A stretch of 21,004 nucleotides of DNA, from the NCBI GenBank assembly GCA_958433005.1, contig CAUAWV010000039.1:1-21004 (forward strand), written 5' to 3'. Positions within the stretch are counted from its first letter, which is position 1; each line of letters starts with the position of its first letter. Positions 16,391 through 21,004 of the stretch are shown in pieces. Position numbers and translations under genes: made by a program. The DNA is from an uncultured Collinsella sp. (GTDB taxonomy: Bacteria > Actinomycetota > Coriobacteriia > Coriobacteriales > Coriobacteriaceae). A model generated the notes under the pieces. It was not told the DNA's origin. It was given only the letters and a program-made list of their open reading frames with translations, and did not search any database.

Positions 16391-17113
16391 ATGGGCTTCC
16401 TTGACGAGATTAAAAATAAGATGCACCTGGGCGGCCAGCAGGGTTACGACCAGGGTTATGGCCAGGACGACGACTACGGCTACGATGACGGCTATGACGA
16501 TAGTTATCAGGGCAACGGCTACGGCGGTGCTTCGGGCGAGGGCTTCTACACCCAAGACGAGCCGAGCAACGGCCTGCTTGGTCAGACGCGCCGCGGTGAA
16601 GCTGAGTCGGTTGCCGTGTATACGCGCTCCGGTCAGCTGGTCGGCGATGACTCCCGCCATGCCACGACGTATAACCCGCCTTCGCGCTCGCAGGACAGCG
16701 TTGCGAGCGGTTATCGTCCTGGTGCCTATGACACGCCGTCGAGCTACGCCGAGAACACCCGCGCCCGTGCCGCCGCTGCACCCGCGCCTGCACCGAGCGA
16801 TGCCTCGGCCTATGCGAGCAATATCATCAACGCCACGCCGCAGCTGCCGGCCTATGTCCTGCGCCCCGAGAGCTATGACGACGTGGAGACCGTGGTGCGC
16901 CGCGTTCGCACCAAGCAGCCTGTCGCACTGATTTTTGTGGGCGTACGCACCGAAGTTGCCAAGCGCGTCTTGGACTTCTCTTACGGCTTTGCCTGCGGTC
17001 TGGGCGCCACGGTCAAGGAGGTGGGCGACCGCGTGTTCATGGTGCTGCCCGCCGGTTGCGAGGTCAAAGATTCCGATCTCAAGAAGCTTCGTGCCGACGG
17101 CTACCTTAAGTAA
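16391..17113 (+). CDS. sepF: Division protein SepF with long Tyr/Gly/Asp-rich linker
   Basis: SepF binds the membrane through an N-terminal amphipathic helix and binds the FtsZ tail, anchoring the Z ring where FtsA is absent. The 240-residue product begins with the helix MGFLDEIKNKM. A Tyr/Gly/Asp/Gln-rich repetitive segment follows at about 17-46, then a Ser/Ala/Pro-rich linker to about residue 145. The C-terminal SepF (DUF552) domain has VLRPESYDDVETVVRRVRT, KQPVALIFVG, VLDFSYGFACGLGATVKEVG and RVFMVLPAG. ATG 16391 is chosen over the in-frame GTG 16340 because AGAGGA precedes it at about 8 nt and the amphipathic helix must be N-terminal. It is longer than B. subtilis SepF (about 150 residues) and similar to long actinobacterial forms. 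Confidence 0.94.
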   Translation: MGFLDEIKNKMHLGGQQGYDQGYGQDDDYGYDDGYDDSYQGNGYGGASGEGFYTQDEPSNGLLGQTRRGEAESVAVYTRSGQLVGDDSRHATTYNPPSRSQDSVASGYRPGAYDTPSSYAENTRARAAAAPAPAPSDASAYASNIINATPQLPAYVLRPESYDDVETVVRRVRTKQPVALIFVGVRTEVAKRVLDFSYGFACGLGATVKEVGDRVFMVLPAGCEVKDSDLKKLRADGYLK

Positions 17114-17134
17114 AGACAAGACGAGGAGATTCCC

Positions 17135-17416
17135 ATCAACATCTACACTATCGTCCAGCTGGTCAACACGCTGTTCAACTTCTATTCCACGCTCATTGTC
17201 GTCTACTGCTTTATGACGTGGATTCCCATGAAGCAGGGTGGTTTGCTTCAGGATATTGCTGCGGTGCTCGATAGCGTGTGCGGTCCGTGGCTCAACCTGT
17301 TCCGTCGTTTCATCCCGCCGATGGGCGGTATCGATTTTTCGCCGGTCGTTGCGATTATTGCGTTGCAGTTGGTGCAGAGGCTGGTTCTGCAGCTTCTTAT
17401 AGGTATACTCGTATAG
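17135..17416 (+). CDS. yggT: YggT family membrane protein, apparent ATC start codon
   Basis: YggT (YlmG) proteins are small two-helix membrane proteins encoded beside sepF and divIVA in many bacteria. They are linked to envelope or division functions but lack a settled role. The frame is open from 17114 to 17416 and encodes NIYTIVQLVNTLFNFYSTLI, a first helix to about residue 30, then FRRFIPPMGGIDFSPVVAII and a second helix, a textbook YggT pattern. There is no ATG, GTG or TTG before ATG 17213, which would delete the first helix. GAGGAG (17123-17128) lies 6 nt before ATC 17135, giving a 93-residue protein of normal family length, so I place the start there; ATT 17129 is a weaker alternative. 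The family is sure, the unusual start is inference. Confidence 0.82.
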   Translation: MNIYTIVQLVNTLFNFYSTLIVVYCFMTWIPMKQGGLLQDIAAVLDSVCGPWLNLFRRFIPPMGGIDFSPVVAIIALQLVQRLVLQLLIGILV

Positions 17417-17477
17417 AACTGACTTTGTAACTCACGTCGGGCGTGTAGCGCCGAGGCGATGAAAAAGGAGACTTGTT

Positions 17478-18155
17478 ATGGCTATTACCCCCGCAGACAT
17501 CCAGGCTCAGACTTTCTCTGAGGCCAAGCGTGGCTACGATCCTGCCGAGGTCGACGTCTTCTTGGAGACGCTGTCTTCCGAGGTTGACGCTATGCTCGCT
17601 AAGATCGTCGACCTTAAGGGTCGTCTGACTGCTACCGAGCAGCAGCTTGCCGATGCGCAGGCTCAGCTTGCCCAGGCTCAGGATGCCACCGCCCAGGCCG
17701 TTCCTGCCGCCCCCGTGGCTGCTCCCGCCCCTGACTTCTCCGCTCAGGAGCGCCAGATTTCCGCTGCCCTGATCGCTGCCCAGCAGACCGCTGAGACCAT
17801 CGTCAACGATGCCAACGAGAACGCTGAGCGTATCCGCAACGAGGCTGACGCTAAGGCCCGCGAGGTTATCCGCCAGGCTCTGACCGAGAAGCAGGCCGAG
17901 CTCGAGGAAATCGATCGTCTCAAGGCTTCCCGCGAGGAGTTCAAGGCCGAGTACCTCAAGCTCATCCAGCACTTCATGGACGATGCCCAGAACTCCTTCC
18001 CGGCCGACCTCATGGCCTCCACGCCGGTCGGTTCTGCCGCTTCTCCCGCGGTGACCGTTCCCGCCGCCGAGCCGCTGCCCGTCGCCGATCCGGTTGTCCC
18101 CGTGGCCGATCCCTTCGCCCCGATCGACAACTTTGCCGCCGACGACCTGGACTAA
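17478..18155 (+). CDS. divIVA: Polar/septal coiled-coil protein DivIVA (Wag31-like)
   Basis: DivIVA binds curved membrane at poles and septa and organises growth or division proteins. The 225-residue product has the conserved membrane-binding N-terminus ITPADIQAQTFSEAKRGYDP, with exposed Phe13 and Arg18, then AEVDVFLETL and a first coiled coil to about residue 68. An Ala/Pro linker and a second long coiled coil follow at about 90-165 (Ala/Glu/Arg-rich heptads), then an Ala/Pro/Val/Asp-rich tail. AAAAAGGAGA ends about 6 nt before the ATG. It is the last gene of the division run and is followed by a strong terminator. Usual actinobacterial followers such as lspA are not present. Confidence 0.95.
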   Translation: MAITPADIQAQTFSEAKRGYDPAEVDVFLETLSSEVDAMLAKIVDLKGRLTATEQQLADAQAQLAQAQDATAQAVPAAPVAAPAPDFSAQERQISAALIAAQQTAETIVNDANENAERIRNEADAKAREVIRQALTEKQAELEEIDRLKASREEFKAEYLKLIQHFMDDAQNSFPADLMASTPVGSAASPAVTVPAAEPLPVADPVVPVADPFAPIDNFAADDLD

Positions 18156-18184
18156 CACCAGAACTACAATCTAGTGTCCGTAAG

Positions 18185-18213
18185 AGGAGCTCGCACCTGC
18201 GGGCTCCTTTTTT
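18185..18213 (+). terminator. Rho-independent terminator after divIVA
   Basis: AGGAGCTCGC pairs with GCGGGCTCCT (one T-G wobble) around an ACCT loop and runs into TTTTTT. It is 29 nt after the divIVA stop. Confidence 0.93.
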
Positions 18214-18233
18214 GTGGCTGTATACGGGTTGGG

Positions 18234-18277
18234 AAACAAAACGCCGAGCTCTGCATGCGATAGGACAGAACTCGGCG
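18234..18277 (-). terminator. Rho-independent terminator of the nitroreductase gene
   Basis: Read on the minus strand, CGCCGAGTTCTG (18277-18266) pairs with CAGAGCTCGGCG (18253-18242) with one mismatch, then TTTTGTTT follows. It is 43 nt past the nitroreductase stop and faces the divIVA terminator, so the convergent genes are insulated. Confidence 0.88.
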
Positions 18278-18320
18278 AAGGGCGCGTGGTAAAAGGTAGA
18301 TTTTAAGGTATGTCTAAAAA

Positions 18321-18851
18321 CTACTTGAGGAGGAAGTTGGAGAGGGGAATAGTGCGGGCCTCGCGATGCTCGGGATCGGCGATGTGGTCGGCGGGATAGC
18401 CACAGACGAGCATGTGATAGGGATAGACGCCCTTGGGCAGATTGAACTGCTCCTGTGCCACCTCAGGCTTAAAATGGCATACCCAGCACGTTCCCAGGCC
18501 CTGCTCGGTGGCCTCCATCATCATCTGGTCGCACACGATGGACGTATCGATTTCACTGGAATTCATCTGGTCATACGGGCGCACCCAAGCATCATCGGTA
18601 ACGCTGCAAATAAGGAAGACAAGCGGAGCTCCAAAGATAGACCCATCACGAGCAAACCGAGGCTGACAAGCAGCAGCCTTCTCCAACAGCTCAGGCGTAT
18701 CCAGCACCATCACACGGGCTGGATGATTATTACAAGCAGAAGGAGCAATACGCCCAGCCTCAACAATGGCATCCACCACAGCCTGCTCAACAGAACGGTC
18801 CTCAAAAGAACGACAAGAATACCGACCACGAGCCAGATCCAAATAAGACAT
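18321..18851 (-). CDS. Small nitroreductase-family flavoprotein
   Basis: Nitroreductase-family proteins bind FMN and use NAD(P)H to reduce nitro groups, quinones or other substrates; the substrate here is unknown. The 176-residue product begins with the family pattern LARGRYSCRSFEDRSV (FMN-contacting Arg and Ser), then APSACNNHPARVMVL, GAPLVFLICS, SEIDTSIVCDQMMMEATEQG and LGTCWVCHF, and ends with HMLVCGYPAD. ATG 18851 is chosen because AGGAGG (18863-18858 on this strand) lies 6 nt upstream and the family start fits. A longer frame from 18917 would add 22 hydrophobic residues with no Shine-Dalgarno sequence and mimic a signal peptide. Codon use is uneven: roughly the first 80 codons favour T endings, the rest favour C and G as in neighbouring genes. 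Confidence 0.88.
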   Translation of the reverse strand: MSYLDLARGRYSCRSFEDRSVEQAVVDAIVEAGRIAPSACNNHPARVMVLDTPELLEKAAACQPRFARDGSIFGAPLVFLICSVTDDAWVRPYDQMNSSEIDTSIVCDQMMMEATEQGLGTCWVCHFKPEVAQEQFNLPKGVYPYHMLVCGYPADHIADPEHREARTIPLSNFLLK

Positions 18852-18917
18852 ACAAGCCCTCCTAAAATTAAAAATCAAACAAACCAAAAGTAACCCAAAG
18901 AGTACCCAAAGCAGCAA

Positions 18918-19009
18918 TCAGCCAAACGCTCATCAAGGGCCAAAGTGTCCGAACGGATACCAAAGGTCCCTTCAGCCAAACCCCCATCGCGCTAAATCTA
19001 TCAGCCAAA
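18918..19009 (-). repeat. Three direct copies of TTTGGCTGA in the nitroreductase leader
   Basis: The plus-strand 9-mer TCAGCCAAA occurs exactly at 18918-18926, 18972-18980 and 19001-19009 (TTTGGCTGA on the minus strand), spaced 54 and 29 bp. Further partial copies (CTTTGG) lie between. They may be protein-binding sites upstream of the nitroreductase gene or remnants of tandem duplication. Confidence 0.5.
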
Positions 19010-19021
19010 GTTCCCAATGGT

Positions 19022-19129
19022 GGTACGTAAGGCGAAGGGCCGGCCACGGTTTACTTTCGAACGACTCTGCAAAGCAGCCGGAGTGAGAAAGCAAACCGTG
19101 GCCGGCCCTTCGCCGCCGGGACACGTACC
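19022..19129. repeat. 108-bp element with nested perfect inverted repeats
   Basis: Perfect 22-bp arms lie at 19031-19052 and 19093-19114, each containing the self-palindrome GGCCGGCC. They flank a 40-nt centre that itself holds CTGC-AAA-GCAG. Outside them GGTACGT (19022-19028) and ACGTACC (19123-19129) form a second perfect pair. The right end is 5 nt from the DUF47 stop codon. No T run follows on the minus strand, so it is not a standard terminator, though so large a stem may still stop or process the transcript. A non-autonomous mobile repeat or a structured RNA are alternatives. Confidence 0.75.
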
Positions 19130-19134
19130 CCCAA

Positions 19135-19758
19135 TTAACTGTTCTTCATGACAATCGAATCCACGACATCGGCCACATTCTCGCAGCAGTCGGCGCAGTA
19201 CTCCAGGAAGGCGTACACGTCACGCCAAGCGATGACCTCGAGCGGGTCCTTGCCGTTAACGTGCAGGTTACGCATGGCGTTGATATAGAGCTCGTCGGCC
19301 TCGGACTCGATGGTGTTGATCTGGATGACGAGCTCGCGCAGCGTTTTGGACTTGCGGTAGTTAGGCAGCTCGACCATCAGGTCTTTCATGGCGCGGCAGG
19401 CGTCGGTCACCTTGTGGGCGATCACGATGGCATCGGGATGGATGCTCTGGATGTTGGTGAAGTAGACGCGCTGCACGACGCCCTCGATACGGTCGAGCAC
19501 GGTGTCGAGCGAGCAGCTCATCAGGTCCAGATCCTCGCGCTCAAGCGGGGTGATAAAGGCGGTGAGCAGGGCGTCCTCAAGCTCATGGTGCTTCTTGTCG
19601 GCCGCATGCTCGATCGCATGCATCTTGTCGAGCATATCGTGAATCTTTGCGGGATCGAAGTTCTCGAAAATCTTGATGAGCAACTCTGCGGCCTGGACAG
19701 CAAGGTCGGCGCAGGCGACGTAGTTGTCAAAGTAGAACGAATCGGGTTTCTTTGCCAT
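19135..19758 (-). CDS. PhoU-like DUF47 protein, partner of PiT transporter
   Basis: DUF47 proteins are PhoU-like all-helical cytosolic proteins, commonly encoded next to PiT phosphate transporters and thought to control them. The 207-residue product shows the metal-binding E-x3-D-type motifs: IEHAADKKHHELEDAL, TPLEREDLDLM followed by LDRIEGV, TIESEADELY, and EYCADCCENVADVVDSI near the end. AAAGGA lies just upstream of the ATG at 19758. It follows the PiT gene after 67 nt on the same strand, consistent with one operon. Length is normal for the family. It is distinct from the PhoU at 14616-15473, which serves the Pst system. Confidence 0.9.
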   Translation of the reverse strand: MAKKPDSFYFDNYVACADLAVQAAELLIKIFENFDPAKIHDMLDKMHAIEHAADKKHHELEDALLTAFITPLEREDLDLMSCSLDTVLDRIEGVVQRVYFTNIQSIHPDAIVIAHKVTDACRAMKDLMVELPNYRKSKTLRELVIQINTIESEADELYINAMRNLHVNGKDPLEVIAWRDVYAFLEYCADCCENVADVVDSIVMKNS

Positions 19759-19825
19759 GGGTGGGTCCTTTCGAGGTGAAGACGGGTGGGCGAAGTGTTG
19801 CGGTCCAGATGGACGTTCGGTTTGA

Positions 19826-20875
19826 CTAGAGGAACATCATGAACAGCTTGGCCATGACAAAGCTGATGAGTCCGCAGGCGGGGAAGGTGAAGAACCAGGT
19901 GAACATCATGTCCTTGACGACGCCGAAGTTGATGGCCGAGAGGCGCTTGACGGCACCGACGCCCATGATGGCGCAGGTCTTGATGTGTGTGGAGGACACG
20001 GGGATGCCGGTAAGGGTGGCAAGCAGCAGGTTCGCGGCGCCCGCCAGGTCGGCGGAGAAGCCCTGGTACTTTTCGAGCTTGACCATGCTCTGGCCAACGG
20101 ACTTGATGATGCGCTCGCCGCCCACGCTGGTGCCGATGCCCATGGTGGCCGAGCATAGCAGCATAATCCAGATGGGGATGCCGGCATCGCCGACGCTCGT
20201 CTGGCCGCTGGCAAAGGCCACGCCTAAAAAGAGCACGCCGATGAACTTCTGTCCATCCTGCGCGCCGTGCATAAAGCTCATGGCCGCAGCGCTCGCGATC
20301 TGAGCGTATTTAAAGAAGACATTGGCACGTCGCCTGTTGGCGGCGGCGAAAAGAATCGAGACGAGCTTGCACAGGACCCAGCCCATGACAAAGCCCAGAC
20401 CGATGGAGAGCGCCAGGCCGTAGATGACCTTCATCCACTCGTGGACGTTGACGCTGCTCGCACCGCCGAGGGCGATGGCGGCACCGGTCAGGCCGGCGAT
20501 AAGGCTGTGGCTTTGCGAGGTGGGGATGCCAAAACGCGACGCTGTGGCGCCGTAGACGACGATGGAGAACAGCGCCGCGCACAGACAGGCGAGCGCCATG
20601 GTGCTGTTTCCTCCAAAGTCGACAATATGGGAGATGGTGTTGGCGACGCTCGCGTTAAAGTGCGTCATGATGAGCACGCCAAGGAAGTTGAATGCGGCAC
20701 TCATGAGAATAGCGGCGCGGGCGGGCATGCAACGCGTAGTGACGCAGGTCGCGATGGCGTTGGGTGCGTCGGTCCATCCATTGACGAAGATGGCGCCGAG
20801 CGCGAGGATCACGGTGACGGCAAGGACTGGGTTCGACACAAGTTGGCCGAGGAAGGTTGAGAACGTTACGTCCAT
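19826..20875 (-). CDS. pit: PiT family low-affinity inorganic phosphate transporter
   Basis: PiT proteins carry phosphate, usually as a metal complex, across the membrane using the proton or sodium gradient. The 349-residue product has about ten hydrophobic helices and the duplicated PiT signatures: FVNGWTDAPNAIAT (33-41 core, the GANDVANA-type motif with Thr-Asp), GIPTSQSHSLIAGLTGA, MHGAQDGQKFIGV and GIPVSSTHIKTCAIMGVGA. The start at 20875 has only a modest GAGAAAG upstream, while a consensus AGGAGGTGAT lies further up before a three-codon frame (20906-20917). DUF47 is downstream. Cation specificity cannot be read from sequence. Confidence 0.94.
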   Translation of the reverse strand: MDVTFSTFLGQLVSNPVLAVTVILALGAIFVNGWTDAPNAIATCVTTRCMPARAAILMSAAFNFLGVLIMTHFNASVANTISHIVDFGGNSTMALACLCAALFSIVVYGATASRFGIPTSQSHSLIAGLTGAAIALGGASSVNVHEWMKVIYGLALSIGLGFVMGWVLCKLVSILFAAANRRRANVFFKYAQIASAAAMSFMHGAQDGQKFIGVLFLGVAFASGQTSVGDAGIPIWIMLLCSATMGIGTSVGGERIIKSVGQSMVKLEKYQGFSADLAGAANLLLATLTGIPVSSTHIKTCAIMGVGAVKRLSAINFGVVKDMMFTWFFTFPACGLISFVMAKLFMMFL

Positions 20876-21004
20876 ATATGGGCTTTCTCGAAGTTTGCAG
20901 GCACGTTACAGAAACATGATAAATCGTATCACCTCCTGCGGGTTTCTTTACCGAGTTCTGATGGGAGCAGTGAGTTTTTTGGCACTAAAAATGAATATTA
21001 GCCC
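20876..21004 (-). promoter_or_regulatory. pit leader with consensus Shine-Dalgarno sequence and three-codon ORF
   Basis: On the minus strand AGGAGGTGAT (20937-20928) is followed after 10 nt by ATG TTT CTG TAA (20917-20906). This tiny frame is in register with pit and ends 30 nt before its ATG. The leader upstream is AT-richer with no confident promoter; it runs off the right edge of the window. Confidence 0.4.

Larger units (their letters stand above)
18852..19134 (-). promoter_or_regulatory. Nitroreductase leader and DUF47 3' flank, with direct repeats and a long inverted repeat
   Basis: This 283-nt gap has no recognisable gene. The part next to the nitroreductase gene (about 18852-19016) is T- and G-rich on the minus strand, with many TTTGG motifs and three identical 9-mers. 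A small palindrome TCCGAACGGA lies near 18948. Beyond it is the 108-bp inverted-repeat element (19022-19129), ending 5 nt from the DUF47 stop. A promoter for the nitroreductase gene must lie here, but no clear -35/-10 pair stands out. Confidence 0.45.

Noticed and set aside
15548..17119. 523-codon minus-strand open frame across yggS and sepF
   Set aside because: Antisense to two well-supported genes, low-complexity Ala/Arg/Val content, no domain and no sensible ribosome site.
17397..18158. 253-codon minus-strand frame opposite divIVA, rich in Leu/Gly/Ser
   Set aside because: It mirrors the coiled-coil gene divIVA and overlaps it fully; no family signature.
18852..18917. Possible signal peptide of 22 hydrophobic residues on the nitroreductase
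   Set aside because: The frame crosses the ribosome-binding site AGGAGG of the true start at 18851 and has none of its own; the hydrophobic residues come from a T-rich leader.

Overview
The window carries the middle and end of an actinobacterial-type division and cell-wall (dcw) gene cluster, followed by phosphate-uptake genes. The gene order is mraY-murD-ftsW-murG-murC-murB-ftsQ-ftsZ with no ftsA, then pgeF, yggS, sepF, yggT and divIVA. Coding regions are GC-rich with mostly C- or G-ending codons. Order and composition suggest a high-GC Gram-positive of the class Coriobacteriia, possibly Collinsella. This is inferred from gene order and protein motifs; no rRNA is present to confirm it. No tRNA, insertion sequence or CRISPR array was seen.

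Layout. (1) 1-8672, plus strand: tightly packed peptidoglycan-precursor and divisome genes. MraY (cut by the left edge) makes lipid I, MurG makes lipid II, and MurB, MurC and MurD make the UDP-MurNAc-peptide. FtsW polymerises lipid II and FtsQ is the bitopic divisome scaffold. (2) 8673-10085: a separate AT-rich leader, ftsZ, and a strong rho-independent terminator. (3) 10086-15542: pgeF followed by a complete pstS-pstC-pstA-pstB-phoU phosphate ABC importer, with pstS overlapping pgeF by ATGA. In many Gram-positive bacteria pgeF (ylmD) and yggS (ylmE) are neighbours between ftsZ and sepF, so the phosphate cassette looks inserted into that block. An 11-bp-spaced direct repeat upstream of pgeF is a candidate PHO box. 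(4) 15593-18213: yggS, sepF, yggT, divIVA and a terminator. yggT has no ATG, GTG or TTG at its expected start and seems to begin at ATC 17135. (5) 18234-20875, minus strand: a small nitroreductase convergent with divIVA, and a PiT phosphate transporter followed by its PhoU-like DUF47 partner.

The window therefore holds two different phosphate importers, each with its own PhoU-type regulator, next to the division genes. The most unusual non-coding part is 18600-19130. A strand-skewed block covers the 5' part of the nitroreductase gene and its leader, the leader has three identical 9-mers, and beside it lies a 108-bp element built from perfect 22-bp inverted arms inside a second 7-bp inverted repeat. 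I see no clear evidence of a wholly new multi-gene system. The gene content is mostly well known; the interest lies in arrangement, non-canonical starts and intergenic structures.
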